Origin: a virus
Strand: one strand, 5' to 3'
Virus record (IMG/VR): IMGVR_UViG_3300042731_006140
Span: 1 to 23,182 of that record
Length of the DNA stretch: 23,182 nucleotides
The translations under genes and the position numbers were made by a program. The notes under the pieces were generated by a model. The model had not been told where the DNA came from, did not search any database, and saw only the letters and a program-made list of their open reading frames with translations. Shown piece after piece: positions 16,347 through 23,182 of this stretch. Positions within the stretch are counted from its first letter, which is position 1, and each line of letters begins with the position of its first letter.

Positions 16347-17163
16347 TTACCCTCCTCTCAAACCGTACAACATAACTAGAATCGTCTTTTTCGATCAATT
16401 GTAGTAATTTAGGTATTACATCCACAGGAATATTCAAACTATCCTTTGGAATTATACTTCTGGTGTTTTCTAAACCACCAATGACAATTTCAATATCTTG
16501 TTTTTTATTTTTAGTATAAATTGGTTTGAGGTTTTCTTCAATTTGGATCAGTCTTTCAGAACCTTTATAAGCATCACAAATCATATCTTCTCGATTCTGC
16601 AAAATTCCCTGTATGTCTTCTTTAACTGCTGGTATTAAACTGTTTATATCTACTGTTTGAACTAATTGGTTCTTTAATAGTGTGTATATTTGTTCACTGT
16701 TTATTATTCTTGTTGCAAAAAACGCGGCTGTATTTATTTCATCTTTCATTAAGTTTATTAAATATCTTCCAGGAATTGGATTATTACAATAAACATTTTT
16801 CTTACAATTAATTACAAGAAAATTTTCTGAAATATATAACTTCATGTCAATTTCTTTTTTTCTTGTACAAATAATATCTCTACAATCTATCACTAAATCG
16901 CATTTTGGTAACTTAGTTATTCCTTCTTCGTATTTTTCATGTATCTTTGTAACTTCGACATTATTACTAGCAAATCTAAATACCGCGTTTACTTTTGAAT
17001 CTCCTACGTCAGTTTTCTTGAACATTGACGTTGCTAAATTTTTTACCTCGACAAAATCGGGGTCTATCGTTACGAGATGCTTCACTTGATCTAGTTCTGA
17101 AAGGTGCTTACAAAGAAAACTACCTAAGCTTCCAAGACCTATTACACATATTTTTTCAAACAT
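16303..17163 (-). CDS. ThiF/E1-like Rossmann protein, divergent second copy
   Basis: E1-like proteins adenylate the C-terminal Gly of ubiquitin-like proteins. This 286-aa protein has CVIGLGSLGSFLC (nucleotide loop, G9-x-G11-x-x-G14) and TIDPDFVEVKNLATSMF (D34, N42), where the Arg usually found after NLx is Ala. It also has GDSKVNAV (K57) and DLVIDCRDIICTRK (D93 and D96, like the 'D-C-T-D-N...R' segment of MoeB/ThiF). Candidate Cys residues are C120 and C126. The C-terminal 120 residues resemble nothing I know. The lost Arg suggests reduced or altered adenylation, or a partner-binding role. The start has AAAGGAGGT at good spacing. It overlaps the E2-like gene, suggesting the two act as a pair. 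Confidence 0.75.
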   Translation of the reverse strand: MFEKICVIGLGSLGSFLCKHLSELDQVKHLVTIDPDFVEVKNLATSMFKKTDVGDSKVNAVFRFASNNVEVTKIHEKYEEGITKLPKCDLVIDCRDIICTRKKEIDMKLYISENFLVINCKKNVYCNNPIPGRYLINLMKDEINTAAFFATRIINSEQIYTLLKNQLVQTVDINSLIPAVKEDIQGILQNREDMICDAYKGSERLIQIEENLKPIYTKNKKQDIEIVIGGLENTRSIIPKDSLNIPVDVIPKLLQLIEKDDSSYVVRFERRVNEFCIHLIKEYGGA

Positions 17164-17193
17164 GTATTACAGACCTCCTTTCAGAATTGATTT

Positions 17194-17218
17194 ATTGGGG
17201 GCAAAGATTGCCCCCAAT
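17194..17218. terminator. Terminator-like perfect inverted repeat
   Basis: An 11-bp perfect stem (17194-17204 with 17208-17218) closes a 3-base loop; its G/C core is a run of five G-C pairs. On the plus strand it is followed by a run of six T (17218-17223), which is the intrinsic terminator pattern. On the minus strand, where all genes lie, the sequence after the stem is AATAAATCAATT, a poor U-tract. It sits between the Ubl stop and the E1-like gene's ribosome site. It may attenuate or stabilise the minus transcript, or block antisense transcription. Confidence 0.6.
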
Positions 17219-17234
17219 TTTTTGATTAAAGGTA

Positions 17235-17693
17235 TTAACCTTTCTTTCCGGTGGGTTTCAAGAACTCAAGACGATCTTCTTCTTTAAGAACATAATCGTT
17301 ACCCACTTCTTTTCCGTCTACTAGACCAGTTGACATACGAGTTACATTTAGAACTTCTCGTAAGTATTCTGCAACTTCACCAACTGTTCTACCAACAACT
17401 GGAAAGTTCCCCGTATTTGCCCCACAGGATACTTCAATGGTTGTTGCTGTTCTATTACCAAAATTAGCTTCTGGCTTATTCATAACACTTGTAAGTTGTG
17501 CCTGAAGTCCACTCATTGGCTTTCCTGTGGTAACAGTAGCTGAAGCTCCACTATCCTGTTCGGACAAAATGGCTTCAATTACTTCAGCTTTTGGGCTCTT
17601 GCTTACGCCTGAAATTCCCAATTCTCTAAATGCCATCTTTTTCATTTCTTTGGCATTCATGTTTTCAAGTTCTTGACGTGTGTAAAGTGGCAT
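17235..17693 (-). CDS. Ubiquitin-like (beta-grasp) protein with N-terminal SAP/Rho-N-like domain
   Basis: A 152-aa protein. Residues about 84-149 show a beta-grasp pattern: TTIEVSCGA (strand), NFPVVGRTV (strand), VGEVAEYLREVLN (helix), TGLVDGKEVG (strand), and YVLKEEDRLEFLKP (the 'L..gDrLeF' segment of ThiS/MoaD-like and bacterial ubiquitin-like proteins). It ends in TGKKG with a free C-terminal Gly and no extension, so no processing step is needed. PRTRC protein C-type Ubls end in a comparable GxKG. Residues about 6-45 (RQELENMNAKEMKKMAF... to EVIEAILSEQ) look like a SAP/Rho-N helix-extended-helix domain that could bind nucleic acid. A Ser/Thr/Gly-rich linker joins the parts. It lies between two E1-like genes, with AGGAGG before the ATG. 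Confidence 0.82.
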   Translation of the reverse strand: MPLYTRQELENMNAKEMKKMAFRELGISGVSKSPKAEVIEAILSEQDSGASATVTTGKPMSGLQAQLTSVMNKPEANFGNRTATTIEVSCGANTGNFPVVGRTVGEVAEYLREVLNVTRMSTGLVDGKEVGNDYVLKEEDRLEFLKPTGKKG

Positions 17694-17701
17694 ATTTCCT
17701 C

Positions 17702-18391
17702 CTATTTCATAAATTTTCTTACATTTCTTGATTTTGGTACAACTGACATTTGTTCAATATCAAAGTAAACCTCAGAAATACCAACATTACCCTGAATAAC
17801 AACATTCCAAAATGCAAAACACATAATAGATGCAGCTGCTAGATTGGCAAAATATAACTGAGGCTCAGATTTTGATAGTTCTTCGCAAGACATTTCATTT
17901 GGAGATTTATCATCTGGGTTTGCAATTTCTGGGTGATGAAGGCACAAGTCTGGCGTTAAGTCACGACCCTCCTTTCTGACATAAATTTGTACACTTCCAT
18001 CTATCCAGTCATTGCCTCCAGAAATCAAAATTCCATTCTGTAATGTCCAGAAATAATTTGATACGATTAATCTTGTTTTGTGATTATCAACACAGAGAAG
18101 GACAATATTATTCTCTTTTATTACTTCATTAATCGTATCATTTATTATAAATTCAGGATGGCTATTAAAATTAATGTTTGGATATTTCTCTTCTAGTTCG
18201 ACTGCTTTTATTTCAGCTTTATTTCCCATCCTCTCAAATTCCTGCCTTTCTAGATTCTTATATTCATATTCGTCACCATCGACTAGCAGGACATTAATAT
18301 CTTCTTCAAATTTAGAATAATTTAGGAATCTACATAATCTTCCTGATAAAATAGATCCGATTCCCCCAAGTCCAATTATAGTAATATCCAT
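17702..18391 (-). CDS. ThiF/E1-like activating enzyme (PRTRC ThiF-like)
   Basis: A 229-aa compact Rossmann protein likely to adenylate the Ubl C-terminus. MDITIIGLGGIGSILSGRL gives the nucleotide-binding loop (G7, G9, G12). LLVDGDEYEYKNLERQEF gives D38, D40, N46 and R49, the conserved 'D.D....NL.RQ' of ThiF/MoeB/E1 proteins. K62 fits the catalytic Lys position and CVDNHKTR (D102) the ATP/Mg site. SPNEMSCEELSKSEPQLYFAN places C169 where PRTRC ThiF proteins carry a Cys followed by acidic residues, a candidate thioester site. It lies between JAB and Ubl genes, with 7-base and 8-base gaps. AAAGGA precedes the ATG. It is the better-conserved of the two E1-like proteins in the cassette. Confidence 0.85.
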   Translation of the reverse strand: MDITIIGLGGIGSILSGRLCRFLNYSKFEEDINVLLVDGDEYEYKNLERQEFERMGNKAEIKAVELEEKYPNINFNSHPEFIINDTINEVIKENNIVLLCVDNHKTRLIVSNYFWTLQNGILISGGNDWIDGSVQIYVRKEGRDLTPDLCLHHPEIANPDDKSPNEMSCEELSKSEPQLYFANLAAASIMCFAFWNVVIQGNVGISEVYFDIEQMSVVPKSRNVRKFMK

Positions 18392-18398
18392 AGTTTAA

Positions 18399-19700
18399 TT
18401 ATCCTTTCAAATATTTTCTTAACCAAGCTATTGGTTTATTCTTTAGATTTTCTGGAATTTCATCGGGCTTAGGGATTTTTTCTCCAGCTCTATGTCCATC
18501 TTCAAACACTTGACCATAAAGAAATTCGGGGCTCTCATGTTGTTCTTTAACAATATTTTCTATGTGTTGCTCTCCGAATTTTTCTTTATCTGAACCGGTT
18601 CCATCATCTGCTGCCATGAATACAGTATCATCTGGGATAAAATTATTTATTGGGTTTTCTACTTCATCGTCGTCTGGTTCTGTATATTGTTCCAGTGCCC
18701 AATCTATTTTGGTATCTCGAAATACACACTCACAGCATGGATTAAAGTCATCGTCATCAAGATCATAATCATTATCATTATCAAATGATTTAGCTTGTTC
18801 ACTTATAACCTTTTGGTCGAGTTCAAGGGGATTTTTATTTACAAGCGGATTTCCAATGTGAGCATAATATGCTTGCCAAAATTCCGCCCAACCTTGCTTA
18901 TCAACTCTATTCTGAATGTTTTTCCAGTTCCCTTTATTAAATGTGGGAACTACATACTTAACTTTCTTCAACCAATTTCGGTTAAATGTTTTTTGGGAAA
19001 CTGGAATATTTATAAAATATCTGGGTGTATAATATTTAGATTTATATGGTTCGGATTCCACTTCTATAAGTTTCCCGTTTATATATTTATAAACTTTTCT
19101 ATAAGATTGAGTTTGAATTTCTTCAATCTTTTTTAATTTATCTATGTAGTCTTCTGGTTCTCCAACAAATCTTGTTCCATTTGCAGTTATTGAAAGAGAA
19201 ACTCCCACGTTGTCACTTGCAACATAACCAACAGTGATATGTAAGCCATCATTATCTGTATACTCATCTTTATCATCAGTTGGAGAATGAAATGCAGACA
19301 TGTTACCGTGACTATGAATGTCTCCAAGTAAAGTATAATCTCTTATTTGTATATTTCGATCATATTCGCATTTTGCCATGCTTACTTCTTGCTTTGGAAT
19401 AACAATTTTAAAGTTCTCGGTGTTTTGGTTGTAAAATAATAAAGCAACTGCTTCAGCTCTATGTTTTTCATGAACTGCTTTAAAGAACTCAACAACTTTC
19501 GCGAACATGGGTGCTGGAATCATGGGTATATTTAAAGAGGCTGTTGATTTAATTTCATTTAAAATAGAAATTTTGTCAACTTTAGCTATACTTTCTAAAA
19601 CACCCATTTTTTTCTTTAAATATACTCCATCTTTTGCAACTATATAACAAATATCGTCTTCTGGAAGTTTTTCGCTATCATGTAAATAAATATTAAACAT
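18399..19700 (-). CDS. JAB/JAMM metallo-isopeptidase (Prok-JAB, PRTRC-A-like)
   Basis: The start chosen is ATG 19700-19698 (433 aa). AAAGGAG lies nine bases upstream, and it overlaps the 863-aa gene by 8 bases. A frame-open start at 19796 would overlap far more. The JAMM zinc motif is complete: E83 (AEAVALLF), H129-S-H131, seven residues, S139, two residues, D142 (DIHSHGNMSAFHSPTDDKDE). The AFHSPTDDKDE segment closely resembles PRTRC-A / Prok-JAB proteins, as does the N-terminal YIVAKDGVYLKK. JAMM enzymes cleave isopeptide bonds after a ubiquitin-like C-terminus. The C-terminal half is unusual: an Asp-rich stretch, a CCEC cluster, then an acidic low-complexity tail. Its neighbours are the E1 and Ubl genes. 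Confidence 0.87.
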   Translation of the reverse strand: MFNIYLHDSEKLPEDDICYIVAKDGVYLKKKMGVLESIAKVDKISILNEIKSTASLNIPMIPAPMFAKVVEFFKAVHEKHRAEAVALLFYNQNTENFKIVIPKQEVSMAKCEYDRNIQIRDYTLLGDIHSHGNMSAFHSPTDDKDEYTDNDGLHITVGYVASDNVGVSLSITANGTRFVGEPEDYIDKLKKIEEIQTQSYRKVYKYINGKLIEVESEPYKSKYYTPRYFINIPVSQKTFNRNWLKKVKYVVPTFNKGNWKNIQNRVDKQGWAEFWQAYYAHIGNPLVNKNPLELDQKVISEQAKSFDNDNDYDLDDDDFNPCCECVFRDTKIDWALEQYTEPDDDEVENPINNFIPDDTVFMAADDGTGSDKEKFGEQHIENIVKEQHESPEFLYGQVFEDGHRAGEKIPKPDEIPENLKNKPIAWLRKYLKG

Positions 19701-22284
19701 TAAGGAATCTCCTTTCGTCAAGATCAAATGAAAGAATAGATAATCTATTTTTAACAAACATACCATAAAAGTTTGGTAATGCTTCCACTTTTTCAAACTC
19801 CATCCATTGATTTTGCGTATATCTTGGACTTAAAAATCCAAATGGTTTGGCGTTTCGTCTTGTCTCGTTATTAAATGTTTGTATCTGTGGTTGACTAGCA
19901 ATCTTATACAAACTAGTTCGTATGTACCTTATTCCCCTATTATATGGATTACTAAATAATATTACTGGGTCAGAACTAATTCTTTGACTAGTAATAATTA
20001 TATCTCCTGGTTGTAATTTTATTTTTGTTAAGTCAATTGGAGAAATAGTTAATTTATTTTGTTCTGAATCATCTGTTGGAATTATCTCAAAATCTTCCTT
20101 TAATTGATCTGGCCAAATAGTACAACAATTTGAACATAATACTAATGGAATATCTCCGCCGGTATCTGTTAAAAATCCAATTATCATATTAATATCTTTT
20201 TGTGGGAAATTACATATTCGTGGTTTGTTGGATTTAATCATAGTTCCAGAACGAATTCCATTATATTCATTTGTTATATGTCTAACAGTCCCAGTTTTTA
20301 TAAACATATAATTAGGAGAAGTATATTGACGTAGTGTATCTTGTTCGATAAATGGGTATGAAATAATACTACCATCATCAGATTTTGCGTTAATATAAAG
20401 TTTACCACTATCTTCAGTTTTAAATTCAGTAATAGTTTTTGGTTTTATCATTTCAGTTGGATTATCCCAATCAGAAATAACTATCCAATCTCCTACAGAA
20501 AACTCTAAAGTATAGTTAAAACTTTTTACTTTAAGTGTTTTTCCACCATTTATAAGAAGTTCTGAAATGACATCATTAAAATTAGGCACAACATATTTAC
20601 AATTTTCTTTTTTAATAATTCCATTTGTTGGGTGGAAGTAACCAAGTCCGGCATCACTTTCATTAGTGTATTTATCCACTAGTCCATATAATCTTGTTCC
20701 ATGCATAAATATTTTTGGAATTTTTTCTAGTTTATTATGATCATAAGTTTTGGTCCAAATATTATTTGAGTAATTAATTAAACGTTCACTACCAGTATTC
20801 GTATCAATAAATTTAGCTTGAAGGTTACCATTTCTATGAACACCCATACCGATATATCTACCACAAAATGCTACTTGAGATGGCAGCCCACTGACAGTTC
20901 CAGTAGTAAGTAAGTATTCATTTCCTTTTTTTAATTTTATTCCATCTATTTCAGGATCTTTTAGGTTTACTTTTTTAATATTTTTTATATTCTCAAGTAA
21001 ATAAAAATCTTTTCCTAGTTTTGCCTCAACTTTTCCATCAAAACTATATCTCAAATATTGAAGTTCTTTATAACCTTTTACGCCGTAACTATCAATTTCT
21101 ACTATATCTCCTGCTTTTATTTTGGTTCCTTTAATTGTAGCTGTATGAAAACACCTTTGTTCTTCTGTTTTCTTTCTAAGAAAAGCTACTACTTGTTTTG
21201 TTAGTTTCATTATGATTTTTTTATTAGACGGAGAAAGCAGTCGAACATGTGAAATATTTCCACATTTTTTACCTAAAAATGAAATAACGAAAAACCTTTT
21301 CCCTTTTATAATAATTTCATCTTCAATAAATAGATTTATTCCATTTCCAAGATTAATATAATTTGCCATATTATCATAAATTTTTGTGCTATCAGTTTTT
21401 GTAAGATTCGTAACAGAAGAACTTTTATCAAATAATCTTGTAATTTCAGAGAAGTTTGAAATTCCATAATATTTTTCATTATGTTTTCTGCGCGAAATAT
21501 AGACGTCACCTAATTCTAATAGTATTTCTTTAAGATTTCTTTTATGTGGAACCCAATCTACATTATAAACAAACATTGGATCAACTTTAGTATAATGTTG
21601 CCAACTTAATAAGTCACCAACATATTGATTATTTTCATAAGAAATTACGTTTGTTACATAATCTTCGTTAAAAGTCGATCCCCAAAAACGATTGATTACT
21701 CCGATAATTGCTTCATCAATACTAATATAATATTCTCCACGACCCAAACATACAGCTTGATTTTCTGATATGTTATAAAGGGGAATTTTATATAGAATAT
21801 CGCCAATCCCTTGAAGGGGTAAGTGCCGTAGAAAAACCATTAGTGTGGATAAACTGGCGGTCTCAGTATTAAATACCATAATATATTCTATGAAAGGAAA
21901 TGCTAAAGTATATTTTTGTTTTCTTTTTCTAGCAGGTAAATTTTTATAACCAAATTCAATTAGTTTTCCTTGGGTCTTTAACTTTGATAAAGCACCACTT
22001 AAATTAACGCTAGCAATAATAGTTCTTATTTCTGGATCTTGTTCAATAACATAAACAGTATGTCTAGAAGATAACTTTTTAATAAGTCTACAATTTCTTG
22101 GAATAACAAGCTCTCTGCTTTTTGGTGCACCAAATGAAGCATTCATTCGATCAAGAAGAACATCAGTTTCGATAAACTTGTTGTTTGTAATATCTATTGA
22201 TTTTTCACCTTCGCCATAAGCAGAAACGTCACAAGTATAAATTTTAGAAAAATTTTCATTAATTCGTAGTTCTTTAATTATCAT
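19693..22284 (-). CDS. Large protein with Prok-E2 family D (PRTRC-B)-like domain
   Basis: An 863-aa protein. Residues about 125-210 match the PRTRC-B / Prok-E2_D pattern: LAFPFIEYIMVFN, then PLYNISENQAVCLGRGEYYIS, then INRFWGSTFNED. In that family the Cys of 'h.hC.G' (here C179) is the proposed catalytic Cys of an E2-like fold lacking the usual HPN His. The remaining 650 residues are beta-rich with recurring 'h.h..GD.h.h' units (IKAGDIVEI about 389-397, LKKGNEYLL about 451-459, FSVGDWIVI about 595-603, LQPGDIIIT about 757-765). These suggest repeated small SH3-like barrels for substrate or partner binding. This is far longer than usual PRTRC-B proteins. The start overlaps the upstream stop (TAATG), with GAGGTG before it. 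Confidence 0.72.
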   Translation of the reverse strand: MIIKELRINENFSKIYTCDVSAYGEGEKSIDITNNKFIETDVLLDRMNASFGAPKSRELVIPRNCRLIKKLSSRHTVYVIEQDPEIRTIIASVNLSGALSKLKTQGKLIEFGYKNLPARKRKQKYTLAFPFIEYIMVFNTETASLSTLMVFLRHLPLQGIGDILYKIPLYNISENQAVCLGRGEYYISIDEAIIGVINRFWGSTFNEDYVTNVISYENNQYVGDLLSWQHYTKVDPMFVYNVDWVPHKRNLKEILLELGDVYISRRKHNEKYYGISNFSEITRLFDKSSSVTNLTKTDSTKIYDNMANYINLGNGINLFIEDEIIIKGKRFFVISFLGKKCGNISHVRLLSPSNKKIIMKLTKQVVAFLRKKTEEQRCFHTATIKGTKIKAGDIVEIDSYGVKGYKELQYLRYSFDGKVEAKLGKDFYLLENIKNIKKVNLKDPEIDGIKLKKGNEYLLTTGTVSGLPSQVAFCGRYIGMGVHRNGNLQAKFIDTNTGSERLINYSNNIWTKTYDHNKLEKIPKIFMHGTRLYGLVDKYTNESDAGLGYFHPTNGIIKKENCKYVVPNFNDVISELLINGGKTLKVKSFNYTLEFSVGDWIVISDWDNPTEMIKPKTITEFKTEDSGKLYINAKSDDGSIISYPFIEQDTLRQYTSPNYMFIKTGTVRHITNEYNGIRSGTMIKSNKPRICNFPQKDINMIIGFLTDTGGDIPLVLCSNCCTIWPDQLKEDFEIIPTDDSEQNKLTISPIDLTKIKLQPGDIIITSQRISSDPVILFSNPYNRGIRYIRTSLYKIASQPQIQTFNNETRRNAKPFGFLSPRYTQNQWMEFEKVEALPNFYGMFVKNRLSILSFDLDERRFLNV

Positions 22285-22673
22285 TATTCACCTCTATAAA
22301 ATTTTACTTTCTTTGCAAATTCAGTTAAAATTTTCTTGGTTGATTTTCCTTCAATTTTATATGTTTTAACTCGCTTTAGACCTTTAGTATCATTTAGAAA
22401 AAACTTGGAAAATACTGTCCAAATACCGATTAACCAATTAGTTCCATCTTCACCTTCAAGGTCTAAATCCCTTTCTAGAGTTATATATGAAATTTGGTCA
22501 TGATTAATTCCTGGAATTTCAAGAGATAAGAATATATTTGGACCTTTTGGAAGTCTATTGTGATGTTTTATATTTTTAATCTCTTCATTTTTTATTTGAT
22601 TGCATAGTTCACGTAATTGAACAATCATATCGTCGGTTTTAAATTCTGATATAATTTCATCTAGTATTCCCAT
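22284..22673 (-). CDS. Small phage protein of unknown function
   Basis: A 129-aa protein with a helical acidic N-terminus (about residues 1-40), a beta-containing middle (GPNIFLSLEIPGINHDQISY, then TLERDLDLEGEDG), aromatic-rich WLIGIWTVFSKFF, and a basic C-terminal tail. I do not recognise it. Its stop overlaps the start of the 863-aa E2-D-like gene in TAATG form, and its ATG has GAGGT inside the end of the preceding gene, so it is translationally coupled on both sides. That ties it to the conjugation cassette by position only. Confidence 0.65.
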   Translation of the reverse strand: MGILDEIISEFKTDDMIVQLRELCNQIKNEEIKNIKHHNRLPKGPNIFLSLEIPGINHDQISYITLERDLDLEGEDGTNWLIGIWTVFSKFFLNDTKGLKRVKTYKIEGKSTKKILTEFAKKVKFYRGE

Positions 22674-22675
22674 TT

Positions 22676-22996
22676 TTACCTCACTTTTACTTTATATTGC
22701 ATATCCCCAGCTTTTAAATACTCAACTTTGTCAATTGGTACAGATCTCCATGCTTTTTTCTCAAGATCATAAACTCGTATGATTTTATTCTCTTGCACAA
22801 GTTTGAGTATATTTGCCATATCTATGCTTCTAGATTTTGGATAATCTTTTTTTGGAATTCTGGAAAAATCTAGAGTACAACGCATAATTCTTGTTGTTCC
22901 ATCCTTTTTCTCAAATTTTACAGTTACTTCGCCTTCTTCTCGAATTTTTCTCCAGAATCCAATTGCTGTATCAATTATATTTTTATCTACTGCCAT
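22676..22996 (-). CDS. Small phage protein, DUF2693/SH3-like
   Basis: A 106-aa protein with VTVKFEKKDGTTRIMRCTLDF at about residues 24-44, a block resembling the 'V.F.KkDGt.R.M.CTLdf..IP' pattern of small SH3-fold phage proteins (DUF2693 type). It is followed by RIPKKDYP and a later IIRVYDLEKKAWRSVPIDKV, whose 'VYDLEK..WRS' part also recurs in that group. The match is from memory. Function unknown; possibly a nucleic acid or protein binding barrel. A GAGGAGG site lies upstream, inside the end of the preceding partial gene. Confidence 0.6.
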   Translation of the reverse strand: MAVDKNIIDTAIGFWRKIREEGEVTVKFEKKDGTTRIMRCTLDFSRIPKKDYPKSRSIDMANILKLVQENKIIRVYDLEKKAWRSVPIDKVEYLKAGDMQYKVKVR

Positions 22997-22997
22997 A

Positions 22998-23182
22998 TTA
23001 TTTTCCTCCTCGCTTATCTAAATGAACAAGATCGTCAACTTTATCTCCATATTTACTCATTAACTGGCAAGTATGATTACATAACTCGCAATATCTTTTT
23101 TTATCTCCTTTTATTGTTTCCAATAAATCTGAGTTTATTCGATAATCAGCTAACGGAAATATATCTTCTAACTGAAATGTTT
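22998..23182 (-). CDS. Cys-rich protein, C-terminal fragment (5' end outside window)
   Basis: An open frame enters from the right edge and ends at TAA 23000-22998, leaving 61 visible residues. They include RYCELCNHTCQLMSKYGDKVDD, with C-x2-C-x3-C spacing plus a His that could bind zinc. The last codons (RGGK) contain the ribosome site for the next gene, one base before its ATG. The small remaining length prevents family assignment. Confidence 0.55.
   Translation of the reverse strand, partial: TFQLEDIFPLADYRINSDLLETIKGDKKRYCELCNHTCQLMSKYGDKVDDLVHLDKRGGK

Noticed and set aside
17235-19700. Reading the JAB and Ubl genes as lambda gpK/gpI-type tail assembly genes
   Set aside because: There is no NlpC domain, the JAB sequence is PRTRC-A-like, and the linked genes are E1- and E2-like rather than tail tip genes.
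15801-19700. Sulfur-transfer (ThiS/ThiF/JAB) pathway for cofactor or cysteine synthesis
   Set aside because: Not fully excluded, but two E2-like proteins and the lack of any thiazole, molybdopterin or cysteine synthase gene favour protein conjugation.
15801-22284. A host antiphage defence island (Bil or CBASS) in a bacterial chromosome
   Set aside because: It is embedded in an unbroken phage gene order with viral RNA polymerase and TerL, and no nucleotidyltransferase or effector is seen.
1-23182. CRISPR arrays, insertion sequences, rRNA, attachment sites or origins
   Set aside because: No regularly spaced repeats, transposase, integrase, rRNA-like segments or iteron clusters were seen; intergenic space is minimal.

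Overview
This window looks like part of the genome of a large, AT-rich tailed bacteriophage, or a prophage or virus-like element. Nothing is seen of a bacterial chromosome. The evidence is a T4-type large terminase, a probable tail/baseplate protein, and a truncated virion protein with a tape-measure-like Gly-rich motif. All supported genes lie on the minus strand. They are tightly packed, mostly with ATGA or TAATG overlaps and strong AAGGAGG-type ribosome binding sites. A virus-type multi-subunit RNA polymerase gene pair adds to this picture. The host cannot be named from the sequence. The AT bias and the consistent strong Shine-Dalgarno sites would fit a Firmicutes-like host, but that is inference.

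Layout in transcription order (high to low coordinates). 23182-22284: the tail of a Cys-rich protein and two small phage proteins. 22284-15801: a cassette resembling a complete ubiquitin-like conjugation system. It holds an 863-aa protein with a Prok-E2 family D / PRTRC-B-like N-terminal domain, a JAMM/JAB isopeptidase-like protein, a ThiF/E1-like protein, a beta-grasp ubiquitin-like protein ending in GKKG, a second more divergent E1-like protein, and a small protein with an HPN...C motif like that of UBC-fold E2 enzymes. 15799-9897: a 68-aa helical protein, then intact single-chain RNA polymerase beta-prime and beta subunits, in the order beta-prime then beta. 9900-4595: a zinc-ribbon protein, FolE2 GTP cyclohydrolase, several small unknown proteins, a methyltransferase-like protein and a KIxxDFVTNSS family protein. 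A strong intrinsic terminator follows at 4562-4590. 4521-1: the virion and packaging block, with a baseplate/hub-like protein, TerL, a putative HExxH metallopeptidase and the start of a virion protein.

The main finding is the phage-encoded Ubl, E1, E2 and JAB cassette. Its JAB, ThiF, Ubl and E2-D parts resemble PRTRC plasmid proteins A, ThiF, C and B. The extra E1-like/E2-like pair (16303-17163 and 15801-16346) is not part of the PRTRC set as I know it. The cassette runs without a clear minus-strand terminator into the viral RNA polymerase genes, so co-expression is plausible. FolE2 hints at a 7-deazaguanine DNA modification pathway encoded elsewhere in the genome, or at folate supply. There is no gene-free stretch longer than about 75 bases. 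No tRNA, rRNA, CRISPR array or insertion sequence was seen.
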